21,418 nucleotides of DNA from Theodoxus fluviatilis (GCA_034096865.1 JAWQFJ010019054.1:1-21418), one strand, 5' to 3'. Shown: positions 9,479-19,026, counted from the stretch's first letter. The notes: generated by a model from the sequence alone, not told the origin. Numbers and translations are program-made.

Positions 9479-9539
<61 letters not shown>

Positions 9540-9650
9540 CGCATGTGTGAGTGCGCACGCGTGTGTGTGCTCGTGCGTGTGTGTGTGTGCGTGCGTGCGT
9601 GTGTATTGCGCGTGCGTGTGTGTGCGTGTTTGCATGTGTGTGTTTTCATT
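9479..9650. repeat. (GT)n(GC)n microsatellite, Z-DNA-prone
   Basis: A clean GT run to about 9530 joins a (GC)5-6 block at 9531-9541 and continues as interrupted GT/GC repeats. Over 60 bp of strict purine-pyrimidine alternation including a CG core is the classical Z-DNA-forming arrangement. Confidence 0.95.
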
Positions 9651-9892
9651 CATTCTCTTTCACGTTGTGCTGTGCTCTGCTCTGAGGTGCATTGCAACAT
9701 CACAGTGTACTGCATTGTTGTGTGCGCATGCTGCGTAATGCGGAGCTGTGCTGTGCCCAGTTTTGCAATACAACTTTATGCTGTATTCTTCCACGATGTG
9801 CTGTTGTATCGCGCTGTGCGCTGTTCCACGTTTGCTCACATGCTGCAGTGTGCCAGACAATGTCGTGCTGCAAAAAATCGAGCTGTGCTCTG

Positions 9893-9894
<2 letters not shown>
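9651..9894. repeat. Degenerate GCTGTGCT-like sequence
   Basis: Short motifs close to TGCTGTGCT, GCTGTGCGCTG and TGTGCTGTTG recur irregularly between two TG-rich blocks. No exact period could be fixed. It may be an old diverged TG/GC repeat. Confidence 0.4.
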
Positions 9895-9927
<33 letters not shown>

Positions 9928-10250
9928 CTTGTGTGTGTGTGTGTGTGTGTATGTGCGTGTGAGTGTGTGTGTGCGTGCGTGCGTGTACGTGCGTGTGCGT
10001 GCGTGTGTGTGTGTGTCCATTAACATGTATGAGTGAGTGCATGCGTGTACGCAAACACACGCGTGTCAGAGCATACATACGCTGATGTGCATTTACCAGT
10101 GTCTGTCTCTGTGCATGTGTGTTTTTGTGTGGGTGTATGTGTGTGTGTGCGTATCTGTTTCCGTATGTGTGTGTGGTTTGTATGCGAGCACGTGCGTTTG
10201 TGTGTGCGCTTGCCCGTACATATGTATGTATGTGCGTGTAAATGCGTACG
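9895..10250. repeat. Interrupted TG-rich microsatellite tract
   Basis: GT runs broken by A, C and GCGT insertions make up most of the interval. The cleanest part is 9895-10018 and the rest is decayed. Open frames rich in Val/Cys or His/Thr across it are not genes. Confidence 0.85.
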
Positions 10251-10372
10251 CGGGAATTCATCTGTTTGCATCTAGTCGATTCTTCAGTGCAACTTGCATT
10301 ATGCTTATCATTAATACAAAAGACGACGGGTCCTTCATCTCCCAACGATAATCCATCTTGGGGACAGAGATC
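10245..10372 (-). CDS. Candidate cysteine-containing exon, unknown product
   Basis: On the minus strand an acceptor-like sequence (TTTTCTTTCTCTGAATTAATTAG) ends at 10373, with stop codons in frame upstream as expected of an intron. The sequence after it reads DLCPQDGLSLGDEG, VVFCINDKHNASC and TEESTRCKQMNSR: four Cys in about 40 residues and an N-A-S glycosylation site, suggesting an extracellular small domain. A weak donor (CGC/GTACGC) lies near 10247. The frame then runs into the TG-rich array. It lies downstream of the Ly6 terminal exon on the same strand, so it would belong to another gene or an alternative 3' end. No family recognised. Confidence 0.22.
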
Positions 10373-11327
10373 CTAATTAATTCAGAGAAAGAAAACGCAA
10401 AACTAGTCACTTCAAAACACAAAATAAGTTTTATTCTGGAGAGTGCTGAAGTGTTCCACGACGGTGCCTCTCGTCCCAAGATATCCTCCTCCCTTTCTCA
10501 CAGGCACAACAGCTAGCTGCGGCACGATTTGCACGCATGGCACGGCACGAGACGCACTTCACGGCAAGTACTGCACGGATGACACGAGACAAGTGAGTCA
10601 CTCCAGGCCTCGCCTTTGGTGGACACCAGGCACCTGAGTGATGACAGGGAAGACCAACGGAATCCCATGCACGTAACAACAGTAATAAGATTCCCCATTT
10701 ATTTTCATTTATTAAAAATCGACTGATTCTGGTTTAGCTTTAGAGTGGATCTCAGCAGAGGTAAGTCTTCACCAGCTAAATCTGGCCCGCCCCCGCAAAA
10801 AACCCCAACCTAGATTTATAATTCCCTCATTCAATTTTGACGACGAGAAGTTAATTGCAGTATATGTCCCGATGACAATGCATCTGAGACAGTAAAGTAG
10901 CTAGTCAGATGTCATTCTGCAATGTTCTTACAAAAGTTGACAAAATGATTGCACCTTCCCCCTGCCCCTTTCATAACAAATGTCTCTAGTCGAAGGCTTC
11001 TGCCCAATCGCCTAGAAAAGTCCAGAACGGAAAAGGAGCACTCGTAGCCACACCCAAGATGAGGATCTAGAAATGTCGACGGATCCAGAGAGCCCATCCC
11101 ATGGGCGGGAAGAATGTGGCAGGAGGGCCTTGCGGAAGGAAAGAAAGTTGGAATGAAAGAAGGTAAAAGAAACAGACAGGCAGGCAATGATAGACATCTC
11201 TAGCAACGAATGACAGAATGCTGGGCACAAAATGGAGAAGAACCATAACTTAAGACGCTTTTCGAGACAAGAGTCCTCGCATCACATGAACTCCCACTTC
11301 CCCTCAATGGTGGCCAGGTCACATGGC
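10373..11327 (-). other. Region downstream of the Ly6 exon: likely 3' UTR, then intergenic
   Basis: On the minus strand AATAAA occurs at 10713-10708 and 10703-10698, about 615-630 nt past the Ly6 stop, and again at 10435-10430. This fits a 3' UTR of about 0.65 kb. The region is unique in sequence. GCACG-rich motifs near 10520-10590 are irregular. No other gene is supported. Confidence 0.4.
10698..10713 (-). terminator. Candidate polyadenylation signals of the Ly6 gene
   Basis: Two AATAAA hexamers on the minus strand, 10 bp apart in TTTATT-rich DNA, are the nearest canonical poly(A) signals I saw after the stop at 11328. Cleavage would be expected some 10-30 bases further left. Assignment is by position only. 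Confidence 0.4.
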
Positions 11328-11467
11328 TTAGAGAGATCCCATGCGGGGAGCATTGCAGCCGTCCCAGCTGCAGGAGTCGTAGCAGATGGTGGCATTCAGC
11401 TTGCCCAGGGACTTGAGCACACACCCTGACAGGCTTGTGGGACTGCAACTCCGTACCACTGCCCTGG
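11328..11467 (-). CDS. Terminal exon of a Ly6/uPAR-domain (three-finger) protein
   Basis: A strong acceptor (GCGTCTTTCTGTGTTGCAG on the minus strand) ends at 11468. The exon enters in phase 1 and reads 46 codons to TAA at 11330-11328. Its translation has the second half of a Ly6/uPAR fold: VVRSC, then SGC, an N-glycosylation site (NAT), CYDSC, and the diagnostic ending DGCN two residues before APRMGSL. The spacing fits the last five cysteines of the ten-cysteine domain, in which the final Cys-Asn closes the core. Phase-1 introns inside the domain are usual in this family. Proteins of this type are secreted or GPI-anchored; only five residues follow CNAP, with no hydrophobic tail, which favours a secreted form or an alternative end. 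The exon or exons with the signal peptide and first cysteines were not found and must lie to the right. Confidence 0.75.
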
Positions 11468-11537
11468 CTGCAACACAGAAAGACGCAGTTACTGCCTGTC
11501 TATACACCATGACACAGTTTATGTCGGTTTGTCTATT

Positions 11538-11819
<282 letters not shown>

Positions 11820-12656
11820 TTGCACGCGAAAAAACACACATAACAGCACAGACTTGTTAAATTGTTCAAGTCATCAGTGTCTCACTAAGGTACAGAGTCT
11901 GCTGTCAATGGAATGGTGCATACTTAGCACAGCTGTGCAGATGTTGCATAGTAAGTGCTTTGGGATGATATGAAACTACTAAAAAATGCAACCTATCTAT
12001 GGTGAAAATATGGAATCTTAGAAACTACAAACAGTTTGGAGCGTACAAATGCATCACTCAACAGTCTGTAGTAACCGAATAAGAAAAAGAAAAACATTAA
12101 CGAATGAGGACTCTGAAGCAATGTAAGAGTGCCCTTTGACATTTTCTGGACCACGCCTGACCAAGACAGACAAGCTCGACTGTCATGGCAAACCAGCTGA
12201 ATTCTTTATACAAGCAACTTTTCCGAGTGGAAGGAAGGCATAATTCCTCCAATGGACATTGAAACCGAACAAACAGCTTTGCCTGCGTGACTGGAGACTA
12301 TTGTCGGGGCCTGCATACCAAGGGAAGACAGGACAGGAGACACCAAGACTGCGCATTCTGCAGGCAGTGGAGGCACGCCAGTCCCCAAGGACAGGTTGAG
12401 TTCCAGACGGAAGCCACTCGCACGCAGCCACAGTGAAGTGATCTCGTACGCACTTCGCTCCTTATTCGGTGCCTCATTGAGAATACGTCTCCTGCCCCAT
12501 TTGGTCCCAGTTATCCTTACCGTCAATGTGGTTTCTGCCATTCTTTACCTTGTAGTCAGCACGACTGCAGTCTCAGATCACCTCATTATCGTCACAACGG
12601 CAGCTTCAGCTTGCCTTGCTTTCGTTTTGGCTGCAGCTTCCATTCGCCTTAATGTC
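11820..12656. other. Unique sequence, probably Ly6 intron
   Basis: No repeat dominates. I searched the minus strand here for a Cys-rich 5' Ly6 exon with a phase-1 donor and did not find a convincing one. A frame at 12431-12183 has a few Cys but the wrong spacing. The last 100 bp resemble diverged copies of the adjacent 56-bp repeat. Confidence 0.4.
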
Positions 12657-13877
12657 GTCTTTATTGCTGCTCACTTTGATTCGGTGTGGTCAGTACCGTT
12701 AGCTCAGTGGCCTCATTACTACTGGTTTACGTTGCCTCGATGTCGTCCTGACTGCTTACTCAGTGGTGTCATTACTGCTAGCTTATTTTGCCTCAATGTC
12801 GTCATGGCTGCTGGCTCACTGGCGTCCTTACTGCTAGCTTACTTTGCCCCGATGGCGTCATGGCTGCTGGCTTACTGGCGTCATTACTTACTTTGCCTCG
12901 ATGTCGTCATGGCTGCTGGCTTACTGGCGTCATTACTGCTAGCTTACTTTGCCTCGATGGCGTCATGGCTGCTGGCTTACTGGCGTCATTACTGCTAGCT
13001 TACTTTGCCTCGATGTCGTCATGGCTGCTGGCTTACTGGCGTCATTACTGCTAGCTTACTTTGCATTGAAGTCGTCATGGCTGCTGCCTCAGTGGCGTCA
13101 TTACTGCTAGCTTACTTTGCCTCGATATCGTCATGACTGCTGCCTCAGTGGCGTCATTACTGCTAGCTTACTTTGCCTCGATGTCGTCATGGCTGCTGGC
13201 TTACTGATGTCATTACTGCTAACTTACTTTGCATTGAAGTCGTCATGACTGCTGGCTTACTGATGTCATTACTGCTAACTTACTTTGCATTGAAGTCGTC
13301 ATGACTGCTGGCTTTCTGATGTCATTACTGCTAACTTACTTTGCATTGAAGTCGTCATGACTGCTGGCTTACTGATGTCATTACTGCTAGCCTACTTTGC
13401 ATTGAAGTCGTCATGGCTGCTGGCTTTCTGATGTCATTACTGCTAACTTACTTTGCATTGAAGTCGTCATGACTGCTGGCTTTCTGATGTCATTACTGCT
13501 AACTTACTTTGCATTGAAGTCGTCATGACTGCTGGCTTTCTGATGTCATTACTGCTAGCCTACTTTGCATTGAAGTCGTCATGACTGCTGGCTTTCTGAT
13601 GTCATTACTGCTAACTTACTTTGCATTGAAGTCGTCATGACTGCTGGCTTTCTGATGTCATTACTGCTAACTTACTTTGCATTGAAGTCGTCATGGCTGC
13701 TGGCTTTCTGATGTCATTACTGCTAACTTACTTTGCATTGAAGTCGTCATGACTGCTGGCTTACTGATGTCATTACTGCTAACTTACTTTGCATTGAAGT
13801 CGTCATGGCTGCTGGCTTTCTGGCGTCATTACTGCTAGCCTACTTTGCATTGAAGTCGTCGTGACTGCTGTCAAGGC
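12657..13877. repeat. 56-bp minisatellite, about 22 units
   Basis: Units begin GTCATTACTGCTARCTTACT and are exactly 56 bp. Starts fall at 12712, 12768, 12824, 12880, then 12929 (a 49-bp unit lacking 7 bp), 12985, and every 56 bp to 13825; one diverged unit of about 55 bp precedes at 12657. Units up to about 13208 mostly carry TTGCCTCGATG and end TGGC; units from 13209 mostly carry TTGCATTGAAG and end TGAT. Open frames at 12396-12998 and 12788-13054 result from the repeat, since a 56-bp period shifts frame each copy. Confidence 0.97.
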
Positions 13878-14050
13878 TTCCATATGAGTTTGTCTTACAG
13901 CTGCCATCATGGTGCTCAGACTTCGTGTTTAGATTAAAACATTGTGGTTGTTTTGTATGAAAACATTGGTTCCTTACTGCCCGTGGAAACCTACGGTGAA
14001 ATAAATGTAAACAAAAACATTATCTGACAGTGTGCATACCAGACGACATG
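13878..14050. other. Unique flank of the minisatellite
   Basis: Sequence leaves the repeat consensus after about 13875. An AATAAA-like AAATAAA lies near 14000 on the plus strand with no gene attached. Confidence 0.4.
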
Positions 14051-14053
14051 TAG

Positions 14054-14129
14054 AGCCAATCAGCAGGACCTGATGATACGAGATTGTCCTGCTAGCGGGA
14101 AGGTCAATTGTATGTCACATGTGACGTCC
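14054..14129 (+). promoter_or_regulatory. CCAAT box, E-box palindrome and CRE-like motif cluster
   Basis: AGCCAATCAG (14054-14063) matches the NF-Y consensus. A perfect 12-bp palindrome GTCACATGTGAC (14114-14125) contains a CANNTG E-box and overlaps the CRE-like TGACGTCC (14122-14129). Motifs of this kind are common in promoters and enhancers, but no start codon or exon nearby confirms a gene. Confidence 0.3.
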
Positions 14130-16184
14130 ATATTTCCATTACTTCCATAGCAACTCAAGTACGAATCTTCTATCATCACGCATATTGGTGTTTATTCACT
14201 GAAACAATTACATTTCGCGATGACGGAAGGAAAAGCTCACAGATAACTGTTTCTCTAGGCAGCGGGTGAAAACCCCCCACTATATTGCATTATTCGCGCT
14301 GAAACGTTTTAATGCAATTGAGAACGATTCTCTTTGTAAGTACAGAAGTTGCTATTTTTTAATAAAATTAGTCTGGGACAGAAATATTGCGGACGGAGTC
14401 TCAGGAGAAGATCTGGCATTTCCAGGACAAGTCTCAAGAGCAAGAAAATGCTGCTGGGGGCGACTGCGTGAGATACCATTGAACAAGTCAAATACCTTCC
14501 CAGAAAAAATCTTCGGGAACCTCTACTACCAGCCCTACGTTGTTACTGTGCTTTCCCCTCAACCTCGTTAGAGTAGTCTGGATGGTATCTGTATTGATTC
14601 GGTACCTAGAAGCACTATAGCACGCCCACACAGTGTGCTCTGAAAGATCTTCACAGCTACTTGACACGCCAACAGATCACACTAGAATTGTCCCAGTGCG
14701 CAAATTGGTCAACGACAGCATCACGCAACATGGAAAAGTATTTGTGAAAACTATCACTGTACACATTCTGTAAAATAGTTGACAACGCACTGGATGCATT
14801 TCGCCGATTGTTGGTTCTGAAGTACGTTAATTCAGACGAGGAAAAAACAACAACTTACCAGATTAGTGATGAATAAAAAAAAGGAAATCCACTTAGGCTA
14901 TGAAGACATGAATACCGGTCCAAAATTGGCTCTCATGTTTTGTTGCTACGCAATCATGACTTAGCCGTTGTTTGAATTTATCTTAGAGTGAATACCTCGC
15001 TGGCATTCTAAAGATGACATGTCGTCAAGATGGTGTGTTTCCTGTCTCATGAAGTGCCTTTGTCAAAAAAAATTCCTTTTCTAAATAAAATATTTAAACT
15101 CACATTGTTCAGCACTGAGTTCAATGCAGGAGGTGTGACGTTTAAAATACGTCGGTAAACTACAAGATTGTGTCAAAAGTAATGCTAAACATGCTTGACT
15201 GCCTCCAGAGGGAATAATTATAGGCAGAGTGAGCTATCTACGATTGTTCAGACCAACAAAACGTGTTCTCAAAACGTACAATTAACGAAGAAAACGTTCA
15301 TAAGAAGAAAAAAACACGTCATTAGTACATTTATGAGAAAGCTGCTGTTAAACTTAACAGTCTTTGAAATCAGTATCCGAAACAAATGTTTTATCAAAGC
15401 CATTTCTAGGGAAAGACATACTTCATCCGACAATAGCATTTGGCAAAACGCTTCACCAGATTCAAAACAAATATTTCGTGAGATTTTAATTTATTTAAAT
15501 TCCAGACGGACATTTTATATCGAAAAAATGTCAGGCTGTGTATTCAAGTGTACTTTTAGTAACATAAATCATATTTTAAATAAAAGTACGCATTTTGTCT
15601 TTAGATTTTTCCGTTTATTTCATTGTAGAGGGTTTTGGTTCTGACTTCATCAAAACCAATTATAATAGCCTTGATTCTCGCGTGGTGCCTTGTCAAACGT
15701 ACTTGCAGTCATCCATCAAACGGTTGTAGAGTCATAAAATAGTTCAGATGATAGCAGTCCACGAAATGTTCCGGTGCATTACAGGGGCAGCCGATAATAT
15801 CAGTCAGCGCAGTGCTTTTTGCTTCTTTACAGGTCAGCAGCACTTCTCTGGGTTTTCTGTCTGCCTTCACTCAACCCACTGTGTGTCAATGCAACTTGAT
15901 CCAGTTATCGGTCTAATCGTCGACTGTTATCTTCTGTCCATGTTTTGGACAAACTATCTGCTCTCCCGTCTTCTATTAATGTTGGTGATGGTTCTTGTGT
16001 CTCTGTGGCACTGTGTGCGAGAGCGCCTGTCCGCTTTCGTGTCTCAGTCTGCATATCTGCTCACTTGTTCTCTTTCCCCCTAACCTTCCATCTGAGAACG
16101 TGCGTTTGTATGTGTAAGTGTGTGCGCTTGTACATGCATCTGTGAGCGCACTAGTGTGGGTTTATGTCAATCTTTTAATCCTAT
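14130..16184. other. Mostly unique DNA without a supported gene
   Basis: Several open frames of about 100-150 codons occur on the plus strand (14266-14571, 15195-15644, 15748-16083), but the first two begin at GTG or TTG, and none shows a recognisable domain. The last has a hydrophobic stretch near its middle and overlaps a good acceptor (TTTTTGCTTCTTTACAG, ending about 15833). The interval around 15080-15640 is AT-rich. I cannot support a product for any of these. Confidence 0.4.
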
Positions 16185-16330
16185 CATCTTGTTTGCCTGA
16201 AAAACTGTATCTTTCAGTAGAGTTATCCATTCTTCACTTCCTAGAGTATTTGCCTCTCATCTTGTTTGCCTGCAAAAGTCTGCCTGTCAGTAGGGTTATC
16301 CAGTCTTTACTTTCTAGAGTATTTGCATCA
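16185..16330. repeat. 73-bp tandem duplication
   Basis: Two adjacent diverged copies start CATCTTGTTTGCCTG at 16185 and 16258 and both end near CTAGAGTATTTGC. They differ by scattered substitutions. They lie directly beside the SINE-like element, on its presumed 3' side, so they may be part of its tail. Confidence 0.85.
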
Positions 16331-16344
16331 CGAGGGCCTGGCAA

Positions 16345-16475
16345 AGCCAAAGCAAACAAGGGACAGCTTGGATTTCTCGGTCGTTCCCGAAGACTCGGAC
16401 TGCCGGGTGATGAGGTCAGTCGAAGTGGGTTCGGCGCCCACGTCTTAACGCTAGCCACTCCCAGCCGATGAATCA
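16345..16475 (-). mobile_element. tRNA-like SINE candidate
   Basis: On the minus strand GTGGCTAGCGTTAAGACG (about 16459-16442) resembles a tRNA A-box and D-arm. It is followed at once by a perfect 5-bp stem GTGGG/CCCAC with a 7-base loop CGCCGAA (16441-16425), in the place and shape of an anticodon arm. The B-box expected about 50 bases on is poor (GACCGAGAAATCC at best), so this is not a working tRNA. It fits the head of an old tRNA-derived SINE running leftward into the 73-bp duplication. The alternative is a chance hairpin. Confidence 0.35.
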
Positions 16476-17290
16476 TGCCCTACCCCATTCCTTCTTGTCT
16501 ACACTGCCTCACCCCTCCATCGGTCCTCTCTCCCCTCCAACATATATAGTGGATGCTAACAGCTCTGGCCATCTCCTCCCTGAAGATCGCTACGTACCCT
16601 GACCTATTCACAAAGAAAGGTGCCGTTCTGGTTGCACTACGTCTCCATTAACCCTCCGAGTGATTGATGCCTTCCAGAATTGTCGCTCATGAATCGAGCA
16701 GTCGTATCTTGCCTCGTCTCGACTGATTCGTGCAGTCACAAACATTCTTCCTCCTTCAGTACCGAAGCATCGCTCGACACCTGCCTCCGACATTGGTGCC
16801 TTTGAAGACTTGCTAATTTGCAGTGCACGGCATCAATGTGTCACTGGTTTCCATGATACTCCCATTGTGTTTCAAATAGCTAATGTTTCAGTTGTCAAGA
16901 ATGCGCGTCTTCTCCTAACCTCTGAGCTATATTCAAAACATTACATTCTAACTGCAACGTATAACCTGCTGTTTTCTTGTCTTACACAAACGACATGCTA
17001 TTTCAAGCACACGAATCTCACTATTTCTAAAAGGCGTTTCTGACAAATAGGGTCAATAGTCTCTTGAAAATCTCTTTGCTCTTGATCCTCTAGCTGCTGG
17101 GGTCATAAGTGCAACAACTTGAGGGCTGGATGAGCCGTGAGCTTCAGATGGCTACAGCGAAGCTGCCTAGAGAAGGGGATTGAAGTAGACAGATATGGGC
17201 GTTCTGTACTTCGAAACCGGAACGATGCTTTTCAGTCCATTGACCAGAGGGGGGAAACGACGCTCTCCGCACGTGCCCCTCTCGTGCTGA
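16476..17290. other. Unique sequence, no supported gene
   Basis: A minus-strand frame of 61 codons at 16608-16793 begins with ATG and has a normal composition, but has no recognised domain. An acceptor-like CCTTTCTTTGTGAATAG lies just after its stop. I cannot decide whether this is genic or part of a larger SINE-associated repeat. Confidence 0.35.
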
Positions 17291-17294
17291 CCGC

Positions 17295-17329
17295 CCGCCA
17301 TATTTGCAGAAGCTGTCGTTACTTCCGGC
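17295..17329 (-). promoter_or_regulatory. Second promoter-like YY1/ETS motif pair
   Basis: CCGCCATATTT (17295-17305; AAATATGGCGG on the minus strand) and ACTTCCGGC (17321-17329; GCCGGAAGT on the minus strand) lie 15 bp apart in a locally CpG-rich stretch. As at 6955-7116, an ATG sits in the YY1-type motif and opens a 44-codon minus-strand frame starting MAGGQHERGTCGERRF, closing near 17167. No family or donor was recognised, so a leftward start site is only suggested. Confidence 0.3.
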
Positions 17330-17979
17330 ACATCTGTCAAACCGCTGGATCCGCACACGACTCAATGCTGTTCCAACGTGCCCCTGCCTTCCTGTTATAA
17401 TCGACCGTCCCTCCTTGAAGAGTAGGCGGAATGGCTGCCCCATCATTCGCGGTGGGTGAAGCTCTTTCAGAATACATCGCATGGCAAGGTCAGGGACAAA
17501 GCAATTCACAGAATAGCGAGGTTATATCTAATCATTGGCCAAATCGGCATCAACCGTAGACCACACCTAGCCTGGAGAACTTACTGTCTGAGGCGGGATT
17601 TCTAAGAAAATGATAAGCTAGGAAAGCAGTCAAAATGGCATTTCCTGTCTTTTTATCTCTGCCAAGGAAGTTATGTTTTATCCTTAGTTTGTTAATAGTT
17701 ATTCAGCAAAATAACTCCAACAGCTCACAACGGATTCGGATACAAATTTTTGCAACGTCAGATTTTCACCCAAGAAACAATGCATTAGATTTTAAAGCTT
17801 ATCTAGTATATCGTTTTGGAATTACGATCAAATAAAGAAATTGTATCGCAAATCATAGAGTTAATCAATGCCGTCAAACTATTGATGGCGTGGGCGTATG
17901 AATTCCGCAATCAAGATATTTCTAGCAGCCACTAAAATGAATTAAACTGCATTGCATCAGGCCTGGCTTGGAATAAATC
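17330..17979. other. Unique sequence, no supported gene
   Basis: A minus-strand frame reaching 17509 covers the promoter-like motifs but starts at GTG and has no domain. AT-rich sequence follows to the palindrome at 17980. Confidence 0.4.
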
Positions 17980-18000
17980 CTGCCTGATTTAATCAGGCAG
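17980..18000. repeat. Perfect inverted repeat, 10-bp arms
   Basis: CTGCCTGATT and AATCAGGCAG are separated by one T, giving a near-continuous 21-bp palindrome. A third partial copy, ATCAGGCCTGG, lies just upstream at about 17956. It could be a dimeric protein-binding site or an element end. Confidence 0.8.
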
Positions 18001-18528
18001 TGGGGGAGAAACTGGCTATTTGGCGGAGGGTTGCTCTCTCATTGTGCTCTCTAGTTATTTAAGTGATCGCTGCAATCATACAGGAGTCAATACTTAAATT
18101 GGGACGCAAATGCAGGCAATATGATTTTAGAAACATATTTATTACAATAACTAACTGACTGGACGTTATGTATACTTACAGCGAGTACAAAGCAACAAAC
18201 CAAACCACATTTTGGTTGCTTTCCTAGCCTATCATAGTCCTAGACAATCCGCTTCTGGTTTGGTCGTTAGTGTAGAAAAACTGCACTACGAAACTGAAAA
18301 TATCGTCACAGATTAGTAGGCGTGATCGCATTACCTCCATCTCCATGGAAATGGCCTGAAGATTTTGTCCTTCTCTGCCACGAGAGGTCTCTGCAGGGAC
18401 AAGTTAATGGCTAAACTGCGCAATGGTTTCGCTCCCCATTCTCTTTAGGGCCCTTTCCAGAAGGTCAAATTGAAGTCTGGTCTTGCACATCAATCTCCCG
18501 GTTGTGCCAAAAGGTTCCTATCAAAACA

Positions 18529-18530
<2 letters not shown>
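18001..18530. other. Unique sequence, no supported gene
   Basis: No repeat, exon-like island or RNA gene was recognised. Confidence 0.5.
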
Positions 18531-18582
<52 letters not shown>

Positions 18583-18588
18583 GAAACA

Positions 18589-18633
<45 letters not shown>
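18531..18633. repeat. (CA)n followed by (GA)n microsatellite
   Basis: A clean CA run covers 18531-18578 and a clean GA run 18594-18633, separated by 15 bp of unique sequence. Confidence 0.97.
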
Positions 18634-18636
<3 letters not shown>

Positions 18637-18818
18637 GGCAGGGAGACAGACAGACAGAGAAGAAGACAGAATGAGACATGGTATGAGTTGTTGAGAAGGA
18701 AATTAAAAAACGAGAGAAAGATGAAAGCGAGAGAAGAGTGTTCAGACTGTCTTGACACAGAGCGTCTTCAGCTTCATGTGTTCCACGAGGAGAAGGAGGA
18801 GAAGGAAGACGCGACGAT

Positions 18819-19020
18819 GAGGAGGAGGAGGAGGAGGAGGAGGAGGAGGAGGAGGAGGAGGAGGGGGGGGGAGGGGGAGGAGGAGGAGGAGGAGGAGGAG
18901 GAGGAGGAGGAGGGAGGGGGGGGGGAGGGGGAGGAGGAGGAGGAGGAGGAGGAGGAGGAGGAGGAGGAGGAGGAGGAGGAGGAGGAGGAGGAGGAGGAGG
19001 AGGAGGAGGAGGAGGAGGAG
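18819..19020. repeat. (GGA)n homopurine microsatellite
   Basis: GGA triplets with G7-G9 blocks near 18863-18870 and 18915-18924. The poly-Glu frame on the plus strand and the poly-Pro frames on the minus strand derive from it. G-quadruplex and triplex formation are both plausible. Confidence 0.97.
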
Positions 19021-19026
19021 GAGGAC

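Noticed and set aside
12183..12541. Minus-strand frames with a few cysteines as the missing 5' Ly6 exon
   Set aside because: Cysteine spacing does not fit the first half of the Ly6 domain and no phase-1 donor follows.
12396..12998. 200-codon plus-strand open frame with hydrophobic, membrane-like segments
   Set aside because: It starts at TTG and its right half is the 56-bp minisatellite, which cannot keep a frame by selection because each copy shifts it.
14369..14469. Possible internal exon between an AATTAG acceptor and a GTGAGA donor
   Set aside because: The acceptor has a weak T-rich tract, the reading frame is ambiguous between two options, and nothing is recognisable in either.
15195..15644. 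149-codon AT-rich plus-strand open frame
   Set aside because: It begins at TTG, has no ATG until about 15331, no recognised domain, and AT-rich composition without other support; probably chance.
15748..16083. 111-codon plus-strand frame with a hydrophobic stretch and a good internal splice acceptor
   Set aside because: No domain match and no donor or partner exon could be identified.
15748..16160. tRNA or snRNA genes in the unique stretches
   Set aside because: No cloverleaf or proximal-sequence-element arrangement could be traced by eye.
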